Part shown: positions 49,272-57,670 of the stretch, one piece after another
How positions within the stretch are numbered: the stretch's first letter is position 1
Layout of the letters: every line of letters starts with the position of its first letter
Source of the DNA: Clostridiales bacterium
Lineage (GTDB): Bacteria > Bacillota > Clostridia > Oscillospirales > Oscillospiraceae
Assembly (NCBI GenBank): GCA_004558025.1
Contig: SFEG01000002.1
Coordinates: 1-64,000 of the forward strand
Direction of reading: 5' to 3'
Length of the DNA: 64,000 nucleotides
Notes under the pieces: generated by a model
The model's database searches: none
What the model saw: the letters and a program-made list of their open reading frames with translations, nothing else
What the model was told of the DNA's origin: nothing
Translations under genes and position numbers: made by a program

Positions 49272-50852
49272 TTACCATGCGTGCTCATCCGGCAGTATCT
49301 CGATCGTCGGATCTATCGGCTCTTCACGCATAACGGTGCGCATGTACTGATTGAACTGGTCGCGTATCGCCTGTCGGGTGTAAACTCGCGGGTCGGCAAG
49401 GTCGTGGCAGACCCAGACGAGGTGGATTCCTCGCTCTCTGGCCTGCTCCTCGAACTGGCCGTGCATGCCGGTCAGCGCCTTGCAGGACATGTGCTCCCAC
49501 ATCATGACCATGTCGGCGTTCATCTTCTCGCAGTATTCCCAAAGCTCGTCGACGAGTACCTTGTAGCCGCCGTGGGTGTGGTTGCGCATGATCATGTTCA
49601 TGGTCAGCCACGCCATGTCGTAGTAAGCCTGCTCGCGGTTTTCGGGCGTATCCTCTTCGGCGATCTCCTCGCTTATTACCATCGACAGCATATCTGTCAG
49701 AGGCACGACGCCCCAGCACTGGATCATCCAGTAGAGCATATCGATGATATACTGCGGCTGAACGCCCCACACGATGCATCTGTGGCGGTATTCCGGCGCC
49801 ATCATGGTCTTGTTCTTATAGCCCTGCTGAACGAGCTTCATGACCTTTTTGTCGATCTCGACGAAGGCGGGATAACGGCCGCAGTTGCCCATGTAGTTTG
49901 TGTCGTTATACAGTGAGAACACTGCGCCGACAAACTGCGGATACGGCGTGCTGTTGACCTCCAGCCAGCTGACGCGGTTGCGGGTCGTGCTGTTGACGCG
50001 CTTTGCGCACTCAAAATACGCATTCCAGTCCCACTTCTCGCCCGTCTGCTCCTCTATAAACTTTATGGCGGCCTTGACGTCGTTGGCAGCATACTTCTGA
50101 ACGTCCTCCTGCGTATGGCGCATGGGCGCAACGAGCTGGAAGGTCGGTATGCCGTACTCGCGCTCGAGGCGCTTTGCGATAAGGCCGTTGCCCATGAGCG
50201 AGCCGTCGCAGGTCGTGTTCACCTGCACCGCGCACTTGCCGAGCACGGGGAAGTCGTCGTCTATCGAAACGCCGAGCTCCGCCTCGGGCATGGGGCAGAC
50301 GTCGCCGGGAATGCCAAACTGCTGGGCAACATCGAGATAGTGCATGCCGGAGTGCTGGTTCAGGAGGTTTGCCGAGAACATCGTCGGCACCTCGCGCAGG
50401 ATGCAGTTTAGCGTCGGGAAGCCCATCATAACGGCGGTCATGGCGTTTTCGTCCCACAGGACGCACTTTTCGGAGTATTTTACGTTGTTGCCTGTGCGGC
50501 GGTCGCCCTTTATTGAGTTATCGATGCACTGCGCAACGTCCTTTACGACGAAGTCCATCGCGGTGTGGGTTATGCGCAGGGGCTCATCGCGCAGGCCGAT
50601 GGTGAATTTATCGAGCATGTGCGGCACTGCAAGATAGTTTGCAAACCATCTGTAGCGGAACATTGCCTTCACGTTGCGCGGCTTTATGATAACGCGTGCA
50701 AGTATTGACAGAAGGTAGAGCCATCTTGTGTAATCATAAAGCGTGTCCTTTAATCCGCGCCACTCGCGGCGGCGGCGTACCTTGCCCTGGTCAAAAAGAA
50801 CGCCCAGCTGCTTTTCGCCCTTGCGCTCTTTATCGTTTACTACTATCGCCAT
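49272..50852 (-). CDS. 2-hydroxyacyl-CoA dehydratase-family large subunit (operon B)
   Basis: A 526-residue protein of the HgdA/HgdB/FldB/BcrB superfamily, whose members hold a [4Fe-4S] cluster and dehydrate 2-hydroxyacyl-CoA or reduce aromatic CoA esters. Family-like cysteine contexts are GDVCPMPEAELG (near 198), NTTCDGSLMGNG (near 228) and EHMSCKALTG (near 445). The N-terminal 100 residues (REWRGLKDTLYDYTRWLY) form an extra segment not typical of HgdA. Its start overlaps the upstream subunit's stop by one base (TAATG). It is paralogous to 52823-54433 with the same ending REEPIDPT. No activator ATPase lies in the window. Substrate unknown. Confidence 0.88.
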   Translation of the reverse strand: MAIVVNDKERKGEKQLGVLFDQGKVRRRREWRGLKDTLYDYTRWLYLLSILARVIIKPRNVKAMFRYRWFANYLAVPHMLDKFTIGLRDEPLRITHTAMDFVVKDVAQCIDNSIKGDRRTGNNVKYSEKCVLWDENAMTAVMMGFPTLNCILREVPTMFSANLLNQHSGMHYLDVAQQFGIPGDVCPMPEAELGVSIDDDFPVLGKCAVQVNTTCDGSLMGNGLIAKRLEREYGIPTFQLVAPMRHTQEDVQKYAANDVKAAIKFIEEQTGEKWDWNAYFECAKRVNSTTRNRVSWLEVNSTPYPQFVGAVFSLYNDTNYMGNCGRYPAFVEIDKKVMKLVQQGYKNKTMMAPEYRHRCIVWGVQPQYIIDMLYWMIQCWGVVPLTDMLSMVISEEIAEEDTPENREQAYYDMAWLTMNMIMRNHTHGGYKVLVDELWEYCEKMNADMVMMWEHMSCKALTGMHGQFEEQARERGIHLVWVCHDLADPRVYTRQAIRDQFNQYMRTVMREEPIDPTIEILPDEHAW

Positions 50853-52048
50853 TACTTTGCACCTCCCTGAAGCTTTTTGATCTCAATGCTTTCAACGAAC
50901 GCCTGAACGCGGGTGCGCATCTGTCCGACGGACGAGCTTATGTTATACGGCCGGTCGACGGACAGAACGGGATAGCCGTAATCCTCGCGCAGCATGGTCG
51001 AGCCGAGAAGCCGCTCATACGCCCAGGGGTCGCAGAACTTTATCTGCTGATAGATTATGCCGTCCGCGCCGTACTCTTTGGCGATGTCGTTTACATACGC
51101 CTTGCGTCCGTAGACCTTTTCCATGTTGAACATGCGCGGGCAGTGGCCGTTATAGACATAATGGCGGCATACCTGCGTGAGCGCGTCCTCCTCGTCATTG
51201 AGCTCTATCTCCATTCTGCCGGGCAGCGAGCCGAAGCAGAAGCGGTCGGCGCAGACATAAGCGCCCGTCTCCTCGATGAGCTTGATAAAGCCGCTGTCAT
51301 CGATCTCGGAGCCGACGACCGCGATCCTCGCGCGGTATTCCTTATCCTCGGGCTCGCGCGTTTTTATCTCCTCAAGCGTCTCCTCGAGCTTGTCGATTAT
51401 GAGATACTGCGGCATAACATATGTAGCAAGTGTCAGAACGTGGAACTCATAGCCCGTTATCCTCGGCCTTGCCTCCTTGCGGAAGTTTCCGATCTCGGTT
51501 ATAACGCGGCAGACGCGGTTGTGCTCCTCAACGGCCTTTCTTATCGCAGCGTCGGAGACGTCGATACCGTAGTTTTCGCTCAGGGGCTTGAGTATGTGAT
51601 TTTTGCACTGCAAAACGAGAAGCTCGACGCCGTTATCGTCGGCCTTGAGGGGTATCTCCATATACTCATGGAAGAACTTATCGTTGCCCTCCCCCATGGT
51701 CTTGAGAAGCTCCATATTCTCCACGCAGCGGTTTATCATCGTGCAGCCGTCCGGCGCTATAACGCAGTCGGCAAAGTTGAAGCCGCCCTCGATGGCGCGC
51801 TCGAGAAGCGCCCTCGACGTTTCGCACAGAAAGCTCGTCATGTAATACGTCGCGATGTCCATCGAGCCCGTGTTCGGCGCGTGCAGGCGGATGCCGAAGG
51901 CGTTGCCGAGATTCATAAGCGGCTCGGGCGTGTTCTCGCACACAAAGGCGACGCATATCTTCCCCTCCTGCTTCGCCTGAGTTATGAGCTTGTTGTTCGC
52001 CTCCTGCAGGAGGTTCTCGAACCAGTTCAGATGCTTCAGGTCTCTCAT
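50852..52048 (-). CDS. 2-hydroxyacyl-CoA dehydratase-family small subunit (operon B)
   Basis: A 398-residue protein of the same superfamily, nearest in plan to HgdB/FldC/BcrC-type subunits. Conserved cysteines appear in FVCENTPEPL (about 43-52), APDGCTMINRCVEN (about 106-120), DRFCFGSLPGR (near 290) and KFCDPWAYER (near 350), matching a cluster-binding pocket. It begins MRDLKHLNWFENLLQEANN, almost the same as its paralogue at 54448. GGGGGAG lies 7 nt before the ATG at 52048; a reading from 52069 would include the ribosome site. It is the first gene of operon B, with a 250-nt AT-rich leader region (52070-52314) in which I see no clear motif. Confidence 0.88.
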   Translation of the reverse strand: MRDLKHLNWFENLLQEANNKLITQAKQEGKICVAFVCENTPEPLMNLGNAFGIRLHAPNTGSMDIATYYMTSFLCETSRALLERAIEGGFNFADCVIAPDGCTMINRCVENMELLKTMGEGNDKFFHEYMEIPLKADDNGVELLVLQCKNHILKPLSENYGIDVSDAAIRKAVEEHNRVCRVITEIGNFRKEARPRITGYEFHVLTLATYVMPQYLIIDKLEETLEEIKTREPEDKEYRARIAVVGSEIDDSGFIKLIEETGAYVCADRFCFGSLPGRMEIELNDEEDALTQVCRHYVYNGHCPRMFNMEKVYGRKAYVNDIAKEYGADGIIYQQIKFCDPWAYERLLGSTMLREDYGYPVLSVDRPYNISSSVGQMRTRVQAFVESIEIKKLQGGAK

Positions 52049-52314
52049 TGTTAAACTCCCCCATTTCATGTTTTATTCCGGTTGCATACCTCTTGGGATA
52101 CTGCATGTTAACATTTTAGCATTTCAGGCATTTTATTTCAATATATTTATTCACTTTCTCTATTATGTATATTTATTTCGCAAGTTTTTGTGTATAATTA
52201 CTACATTTATAATCTATCTGTCTAAGCACGCATCGGTTCTGTGTGAAGTTTTATATTTATTCCGCTTCGCGCTTCGGCTCTCGTCAGCTTTACAGCTATT
52301 GCCTGCGAGGGCGC

Positions 52315-52348
52315 AAAAATCCCCCGATATCATATGATATCGGGGGAT
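52315..52348 (-). terminator. Intrinsic terminator of dehydratase operon A
   Basis: A near-continuous palindrome ATCCCCCGATATC / GATATCGGGGGAT, then TTTTTGC on the minus strand, 16 nt past the zinc-ribbon gene. Confidence 0.9.
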
Positions 52349-52363
52349 GGGATTTATTATGAC

Positions 52364-52636
52364 TTATGAGAATTTTACGAAGCCCGTGAGCGTTCCGAGG
52401 GGATAGCCGAGCGTCCACTCGTTATCGCCGCACTTGGGGCAGACCGTGCTGTGCTCATGCAGCTCGTCGATATAAGCCTCGGCGCGCTGGATGTACATAT
52501 TCGTTTTTACGACGTACTTGCACTTCGGGCAATAGACAAGGTAGTTTGCAAAGCTGTCGTATATGCCCTTTTTGCGATTTTCCTTCTCCTCATAGGAGAG
52601 GGCTCTCGGGAGGATATTGTGATTTGTATAGCTCAT
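52364..52636 (-). CDS. Small zinc-ribbon protein of dehydratase operon A
   Basis: A 90-residue soluble protein with two CPKC pairs 32 residues apart: YCPKCKYV (about 35-42) and TVCPKCGDNEW (about 68-78), which should bind one zinc or iron atom. The start is basic and charged (YEEKENRKKGIYDSF); the end (TLGYPLGTLTGFVKFS) is hydrophobic. I do not recognise a named family. GGAGG lies 7 nt before the ATG. It is the last gene of operon A, 12 nt after the small membrane-protein gene. Operon B has no copy. A rubredoxin-like electron carrier or an assembly factor are possible, but unproven. Confidence 0.78.
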   Translation of the reverse strand: MSYTNHNILPRALSYEEKENRKKGIYDSFANYLVYCPKCKYVVKTNMYIQRAEAYIDELHEHSTVCPKCGDNEWTLGYPLGTLTGFVKFS

Positions 52637-52648
52637 CGTTCCGCCTCC

Positions 52649-52807
52649 TCAGATCAGGTGCTCGCGCTTAACGCTGTCATAATGCTTATCGAGGAAGGGC
52701 ACGATGACGCTGCGCATAAGGCGCATATCGAGATTGAAGTAGTATACCGCAAAGAGCGCGGCGAGCGTAAGGCTGCCCATGCCCATTATTTTAGCCAGAA
52801 TCTTCAT
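52649..52807 (-). CDS. Small membrane protein of dehydratase operon A (52 residues)
   Basis: Too short for many gene finders. Translation of the minus strand from ATG 52805-52807 (AGGAG 6 nt upstream) gives MKILAKIMGMGSLTLAALFA, then VYYFNLDMRLMRSVIVPFLD, then KHYDSVKREHLI and a TGA stop. One membrane helix spans about residues 10-24. It is a paralogue of the protein at 49087, sharing YFNLDM, the V-P-x-L segment and YD. It sits 15 nt after the large subunit and 12 nt before the zinc-ribbon gene. Function unknown; duplication with each dehydratase cassette argues for a shared role. Confidence 0.72.
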   Translation of the reverse strand: MKILAKIMGMGSLTLAALFAVYYFNLDMRLMRSVIVPFLDKHYDSVKREHLI

Positions 52808-52822
52808 GCTGCTTCTCCTTTC

Positions 52823-54433
52823 TTACCAGCCCATCTCATCGTCGAAGTCGACGAGGGTCGGGTCAATGGGCTCTTCATGCATAACGCTCTGCATATACTG
52901 ATTGACGGTCTTGCGCGCCTCGTTCGTGGGAACGATGCGGCAGTCCATAAGGGAGTGCGGCATCCAGATAATATTGAATCTGTCGCGGTGCTTGTGGAAC
53001 TCCTCCTCGAGCAGACCCTGAGCGCCGGCCATGCCCTTGCAGCCGATATCGTCGTACATGATAATGGTGTCGCAGTTGAACTTCTCCGCGGTCTCCCACA
53101 TCTGCATGAGGTGGCGGTTGCCGCCGACGGTGTGGGTGCGCATGGGAGTTCTCGCGTGCCAGTCGGCAATGTCGCTCATCATGGTCTCGCGGTCGGTGGT
53201 GTCAACGATGTTGTGGCCGGTGAGCGAGTCCATGTTTATAACGGTCATAATGCCCCAGCAGTTATACAGCCACTGCACGCCGTGGGCGTAGTAGGTCGAG
53301 CCGCAGGACCACGCCAGTGCGCGGTGACGCGCGAGCGGGAACGGGTGGATGTTCTTGCGCACGCACTTTTCAAAGACCTTGTTTATCTTCTTATTGGCCT
53401 TCTTGAAATACTTCGTGCCGCCCTGCTGATAGAAGTAGATGCGGAACAGACCCTGGACGACTGAGTTGAGAGCGCCGTTATCGCTCTTTGCGTAGATATC
53501 CCAGCGGTTGAGTGAGCCGCGGTTAAATTCATTGGTATCCTCAATGTGCTCTATGAAGGTATCCCAGTTAAACGGAACGCCGAACTGCTGCTCGAGGAAC
53601 TCAATAGCGGAATAGACCTCGTGAACGCCGAGCTCCTTGGTGGTGGGATCGTCATACATAAGCGGCGTTGTGAACGGGTGCACGGCCTTCCTGCCGTCGC
53701 TCGACAGGGCGCGCCACATCGCGGTGTTGTCCATCATGTTCGCGTCGCAGGGGTTATTCGTCGTCAGCCAGCAGTTGCCGATATCGGGGTACTCGTTTTC
53801 GACGGCGACGCCGACCTCGACAAGAGGCAGCGTGCACATATCGCCCGGAATGCCGCAGGCGACGGCCTGGTCGACATAGTAGCAGCCCAGCTGCTTGCGC
53901 ATGAGCGGCAGCATGAACGCCGCGTGCTGCTGCATATTTATCGCATAATGTCCGGGGAAGCCGAAAATTATGTGCTTGGGCAGTGTGTAGTCAAATGCGA
54001 CGGTGACATCCGACCATTTGGTCTTTCCGAGCTTGCGGTCGGCGCGAAGGCTCTTCCACAGGGTGTCGGTCGAGTCGGAGATCATGCAGTCGAGCGCATA
54101 CAGGTCCGCTCTGAGCGCCTCGCCACGGTCGCCCTCGATCCACTTATCGACCATCATGGGAGCGGCAAGATATGCCGACAGCCAGCGGTATTTCCAGAAC
54201 GCCTTTGCGATGCGTATGGGGTCGTGCATGACGAATATCGCCATCTTGACCCATGTGCACAGCCATTTATAGAACGCAAACGCCGTGTCCTTTACGCCGC
54301 GCCACTCACGGCGGGCATAGAAGTTCGTGCCTTCGATGTATCTCTGACCTATGTAATGGCAGGGCTCGTCGCCTTTGAGGAAGTGCTCAAGGGTGCCGTA
54401 CTGCTCTTTGATGCTTATTTTTCTTTTCCACAT
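52823..54433 (-). CDS. 2-hydroxyacyl-CoA dehydratase-family large subunit (operon A)
   Basis: A 536-residue paralogue of the protein at 49272. It shares the N-terminal segment (YARREWRGVKDTAFAFYKWL), the mid cysteine sites GDMCTLPLVEVG and NNPCDANMMDN, the late IGCKGMAGAQG and the ending HEEPIDPT. Some positions differ: where operon B has VCHDLADPR this one has MPHSLMDCR, so a cysteine has moved, which may change cluster binding or substrate. GAGGAGGGG lies 7 nt before the ATG at 54433, just after the stop of the small-subunit gene. It should form a heterodimer with that subunit. Confidence 0.88.
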   Translation of the reverse strand: MWKRKISIKEQYGTLEHFLKGDEPCHYIGQRYIEGTNFYARREWRGVKDTAFAFYKWLCTWVKMAIFVMHDPIRIAKAFWKYRWLSAYLAAPMMVDKWIEGDRGEALRADLYALDCMISDSTDTLWKSLRADRKLGKTKWSDVTVAFDYTLPKHIIFGFPGHYAINMQQHAAFMLPLMRKQLGCYYVDQAVACGIPGDMCTLPLVEVGVAVENEYPDIGNCWLTTNNPCDANMMDNTAMWRALSSDGRKAVHPFTTPLMYDDPTTKELGVHEVYSAIEFLEQQFGVPFNWDTFIEHIEDTNEFNRGSLNRWDIYAKSDNGALNSVVQGLFRIYFYQQGGTKYFKKANKKINKVFEKCVRKNIHPFPLARHRALAWSCGSTYYAHGVQWLYNCWGIMTVINMDSLTGHNIVDTTDRETMMSDIADWHARTPMRTHTVGGNRHLMQMWETAEKFNCDTIIMYDDIGCKGMAGAQGLLEEEFHKHRDRFNIIWMPHSLMDCRIVPTNEARKTVNQYMQSVMHEEPIDPTLVDFDDEMGW

Positions 54434-54447
54434 AGCTGTTCCCCTCC

Positions 54448-55644
54448 TCAATTAGCCTGAAGCTTCTTGATCTCAAGCGATTCGACGAACGCCTGGAATC
54501 TCGTGCGGAGCTGACCGGTCGCTGCGTTGGCGTAGTCGCGCTCGATCTGGCAGGTCGGTATCGCCGACGGAACGTTCAGACCCTCGGCCAGCCACTTTGC
54601 GGCGATGGCGCGCTCATAGCCCCAGTATTCGCAGAACTTCATGTTCTGAAGGATTATGCCGTCGGCCTTGTACTCCTTTGCGATATCGTAAAGATACTGC
54701 TTGCGGGCGATGATATTCTCCGACCCCATGGCGCGGGGGCACTCGTTTATCTTCATATAGTGCTCTGCCAGCGCGTCCAGCGGATGCTGTCCGGGCTCGA
54801 CGACTATCTCCTCCCTGCCGGGCAGCGAGCCGAAGCAGTAGCGGTCGGCTACGACGCGCGCACCGCACATCTCGACAAGCTTTGTAAACTCCGGATCGTC
54901 GATCTCGGAGCCTACGAGCATGACCTTTGCTCTGTAGTCGGGCTTCTCGTCCGGTTCGCGGGTCTTGAGCTCCTCAGCCGTCTCGCGCAGCTTATCGACG
55001 ATGAGGTACTTCGGGCATACGAGCGTTACGAGCTGGATGATGTGGAACTCGTAGCCGGTGATGGTCGGGTTATCGAGCTTGCGGTAGCTGCCGATCTCGG
55101 TTATGAGGCGGCAGATCTCGTTATGGCGCTCGATAGCGTCCATGAGCTTTTCGTCGGAATAGTCGACGCCATAGGTTTTCTGCATGGGCGTTATGATCTT
55201 CTTTTCGATCTGGCGGCGGAAATATCCGGCGTACCAGTCGCCCTTCTTTATCGGCATGTCAATGCACGCGGTAAAGAATTTTTCGTTGGGAATGAGCTTG
55301 CAGTACTCAAAATACTGCTCCATGCGGTTCATTGTGGTGCAGCATTCCTGACCTATCAGGGCGGAGATAAAATTGTATCCGCCTTCAAACGCACGCTCGA
55401 GTATGCTCTTGGAATAAGGGCAGGAGCGGTTTGTCATATAATAGGTCGCAAGATCCGGGTTCGTGCAGCCCGGTGCGCGCAGTCTTACTCCGAAGCAGCC
55501 CTCAACATCGAGCAGCGGCTCGGGTATGTAAGAGCAGTTATAGGCAAGCGCAAGCTTGCCCTCGGAGCACGCCTGCTTAACAAGCGCGTTGTTTGCCTCC
55601 TGTAGGAGGCCTTCAAAATAGATAAGATGCTTCAGGTCTCTCAT
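54448..55644 (-). CDS. 2-hydroxyacyl-CoA dehydratase-family small subunit (operon A)
   Basis: A 398-residue paralogue of the protein at 50852, identical in length and in its start MRDLKHL. Candidate cluster cysteines lie in AYNCSYIPEPL (near 39), LIGQECCTTMNRM (near 104, with a double cysteine), DRYCFGSLPGR (near 288) and KFCEYWGYER (near 343). GGGGGAAC precedes the ATG. It leads operon A. Upstream are two TGTACA boxes and a long AT-rich region. The HgdC-type activator that these enzymes need is not encoded nearby and may be supplied from elsewhere in the genome. Confidence 0.88.
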   Translation of the reverse strand: MRDLKHLIYFEGLLQEANNALVKQACSEGKLALAYNCSYIPEPLLDVEGCFGVRLRAPGCTNPDLATYYMTNRSCPYSKSILERAFEGGYNFISALIGQECCTTMNRMEQYFEYCKLIPNEKFFTACIDMPIKKGDWYAGYFRRQIEKKIITPMQKTYGVDYSDEKLMDAIERHNEICRLITEIGSYRKLDNPTITGYEFHIIQLVTLVCPKYLIVDKLRETAEELKTREPDEKPDYRAKVMLVGSEIDDPEFTKLVEMCGARVVADRYCFGSLPGREEIVVEPGQHPLDALAEHYMKINECPRAMGSENIIARKQYLYDIAKEYKADGIILQNMKFCEYWGYERAIAAKWLAEGLNVPSAIPTCQIERDYANAATGQLRTRFQAFVESLEIKKLQAN

Positions 55645-55734
55645 TGTGTTCCCCCGTTTCGTTTGACTGCGTCAAAGCTTCCCTCGCAGTCCATATGTTA
55701 TTATATTATCACTCGTAACACAAAACTTCAATTT

Positions 55735-55761
55735 ATTTGTACATTTTCGACATATTGTACA
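55735..55761. promoter_or_regulatory. Paired TGTACA boxes upstream of dehydratase operon A
   Basis: ATTTGTACA at 55735-55743 and TTGTACA at 55755-55761, 18 bp apart, about 95-115 nt before the start codon. They resemble the boxes at 23816-23884. This is within the gene-free stretch 55645-56049, which also holds the terminator at 55824-55860 and the repeats at 55888-55950. Confidence 0.35.
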
Positions 55762-55823
55762 CTATCGCTCTTTATTTTTGTGCATATTAACAACAGTTTA
55801 TGTAACTCATGTAAAACATTTAT

Positions 55824-55860
55824 ATAAAAACATGGCCGCTCAAAAATGAGCGGTCATGTT
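55824..55860 (-). terminator. Intrinsic terminator of the six-gene catabolic operon
   Basis: ACATGGCCGCTCA / TGAGCGGTCATGT with one G-T pair and a 4-nt loop, then TTTTTATAT on the minus strand. It lies about 190 nt past the last SDR gene. Confidence 0.88.
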
Positions 55861-55887
55861 GTAAAATAATTATCGTTCGTATGCGCC

Positions 55888-55950
55888 CAATGGAAACAAG
55901 CGTCATTTATTATAATGAGCCGACTGCAATGGGAAGCTGACGCTTTATTA
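55888..55950. repeat. Imperfect tandem and inverted repeats in the operon tail
   Basis: Two similar 24-25 nt units, CAATGGAAACAAGCGTCATT... at 55888-55912 and CAATGGGAAGCTGACGCTTT... at 55927-55950. They also carry an 8-bp inverted pair AAGCGTCA / TGACGCTT. Role unknown. Confidence 0.4.
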
Positions 55951-56049
55951 AAACAGTATAGGGGGAGGACATAAGGAAGCTGCGGACGCACCGACCGATA
56001 TGGCAAGGAAGGGGAAGAAAAATTTGCGGTCGGCCCGAAAGTTGGTTTA

Positions 56050-56847
56050 TTACGGTCTTACCGTCTCGCCGTCGCCGTTTGCGCCGTCGATAACAGTCTT
56101 GGTGCCGAATATGTGGGATGCCCAGGGAGATGCGTAGTAAAGGATGAGGTATGCGACCTCTTCCGGAGTTGCGGCGCGCTTATCATATGTGCCGGAAACG
56201 AGGGCCGCATATCTTTCCGCTGCACTCATTCCGTCGCCGAGTGCGTTTTCGCCGATGCGTGCAAGCATTCCGGTGTCAACGCCATCAGGGTTAACGCTGT
56301 TGACATTGACGCCCTTGGGGCCGAGTTCTCTTGCCGCAGACTTCATAAGTCCCTGAACCGCGTGCTTTGATGCGCAGTAAATAGCCATTCCGGGACTGCC
56401 GACAACACCTCCGATGGATGAGGTGATAACGATCGAGCCGTGTCCCTGCTGCGCAAGAACATCGCCGCCGTACTTGAGCATGTACATAACGCCGAGAACG
56501 TTGATGGCGAAAACCTTGTCGAAGTTCTCCTTGCTCATCTGATTGTTTAACTCCCACTTGCCTTCATAGCCCGCGTTCGGTAAAACGGAGTCGATATGGC
56601 CGAAGTGCGCTACCGCACCGTCGACAAACGCCTTGACCTGCGCTTCATTCGTTACGTCGGCAACGTTTGTCCACAGTCTGTCGGGACCGAGATCCAGCTC
56701 CTCTGCGAGCTGCTTGACTTTTTTCGCATCGCGTCCTGAAAGAGCGATCTTTGCGCCTTCGGCCTTGAGTGCAAAGCATACCGCTCTGCCTATGCCGCCG
56801 GTCGCGCCGTTAATAAGAACGACTTTATCTTTAAGTTTGAGATCCAT
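56050..56847 (-). CDS. Short-chain dehydrogenase/reductase (last gene of six-gene operon)
   Basis: A 265-residue classical SDR. The cofactor motif is INGATGGIGRAV (about 13-24), with NAGYEG near 92, the catalytic serine in VITSSIGG and YCASKHAVQGL (about 160-170). SGRDAKK after the second strand favours NADP(H). The ending FGTKTVIDGANGDG is standard. AAAGG precedes the ATG. It lies 45 nt after another SDR of a different subgroup; two SDRs in one operon could oxidise and re-reduce one position, as in bile-acid or steroid epimerisation. That is inference. The terminator is at 55824-55860. Confidence 0.9.
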   Translation of the reverse strand: MDLKLKDKVVLINGATGGIGRAVCFALKAEGAKIALSGRDAKKVKQLAEELDLGPDRLWTNVADVTNEAQVKAFVDGAVAHFGHIDSVLPNAGYEGKWELNNQMSKENFDKVFAINVLGVMYMLKYGGDVLAQQGHGSIVITSSIGGVVGSPGMAIYCASKHAVQGLMKSAARELGPKGVNVNSVNPDGVDTGMLARIGENALGDGMSAAERYAALVSGTYDKRAATPEEVAYLILYYASPWASHIFGTKTVIDGANGDGETVRP

Positions 56848-56892
56848 AGTTGTTCCTTTCTATTCAATAACGTTTATGTTGCTTATTATTTC

Positions 56893-57651
56893 TCAGCAGC
56901 AGGTCCATCCGCCGTCGCAGGAGACTATAGCACCGTTTACATAGGACGATTCGTCGGCTGCAAGATAAATTATTGTGCTGTCAAGTTCACCGTCGACACC
57001 GGCTCTGCCCATGGGCACGCGGGAATTTATCCACGGACCGAGCATCTCCATGGCCTCGGGGCTGTTCGACTCGGAAGGAAAGAAGCCGGGGCATACGCAG
57101 TTGCAGGTTATACCGTGCTTGCACAGCTCACAGGCTACCTCGCGCGTGAGGTTCACAACGCCGCCCTTGACCGCGCAGTAGTTGGAGATGGCTATCTCTC
57201 CCGTGCCGATGCGGCCGAACAGAGACGCGTTGTTTATGATTCGGCCGTAACCGGCTTTTATCATTTCTTTTCCGAACTCGCGGATGCAGCGGAATACACC
57301 GGTAAGCTCAAGATCAAGTCCGTGCTGCCAGAAATCATCCGGAGTTTCTGTTATGGGATAGAACGGGCCGCCGCCGGCGTTATTGACAAGGATATCGACC
57401 TTGCCGAACTCGTCTATGGTCGCCTTGACCGCTGCCTTAATATCGTCAAGCTCACAGACATCGCACTTTACAGGCAGACATTTAACGCCCTTTGCCCTGA
57501 CTTCCTGTGCGACGGCTTCGAGCTTTTCCATGCGGCGCGCGAGAAGAACGATGTCCGCTCCCTGCCCTGCCAGGGCAAGCGCAAACTGCCTGCCGAGACC
57601 GCTGGATGCTCCCGTTACTACGGCAACTCTGCCGTGAAGATCAAACATCAT
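56893..57651 (-). CDS. Short-chain dehydrogenase/reductase (fifth gene of six-gene operon)
   Basis: A 252-residue classical SDR. The cofactor motif is VTGASSGLGRQF (about 12-23), NNAGGGP follows near 91, and the active-site set is the serine in NNASLFG and YCAVKGG (about 157-163). The end ADESSYVNGAIVSCDGGWTC is typical of the BaiA/FabG-like group. LARRMEK after strand two suggests NADP(H). GGAG lies 7 nt before the ATG. It is 19 nt downstream of the first-listed DUF3237 gene and certainly co-transcribed with it. Substrate unknown. Confidence 0.9.
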   Translation of the reverse strand: MMFDLHGRVAVVTGASSGLGRQFALALAGQGADIVLLARRMEKLEAVAQEVRAKGVKCLPVKCDVCELDDIKAAVKATIDEFGKVDILVNNAGGGPFYPITETPDDFWQHGLDLELTGVFRCIREFGKEMIKAGYGRIINNASLFGRIGTGEIAISNYCAVKGGVVNLTREVACELCKHGITCNCVCPGFFPSESNSPEAMEMLGPWINSRVPMGRAGVDGELDSTIIYLAADESSYVNGAIVSCDGGWTCC

Positions 57652-57670
57652 TTGTATTCTCCTTTACATA

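Noticed and set aside
56000..56140. Plus-strand frame starting MARKGKKNLRS
   Set aside because: It runs antisense into the SDR gene with no family features; the upstream GGGGGAGG is too far from the ATG.
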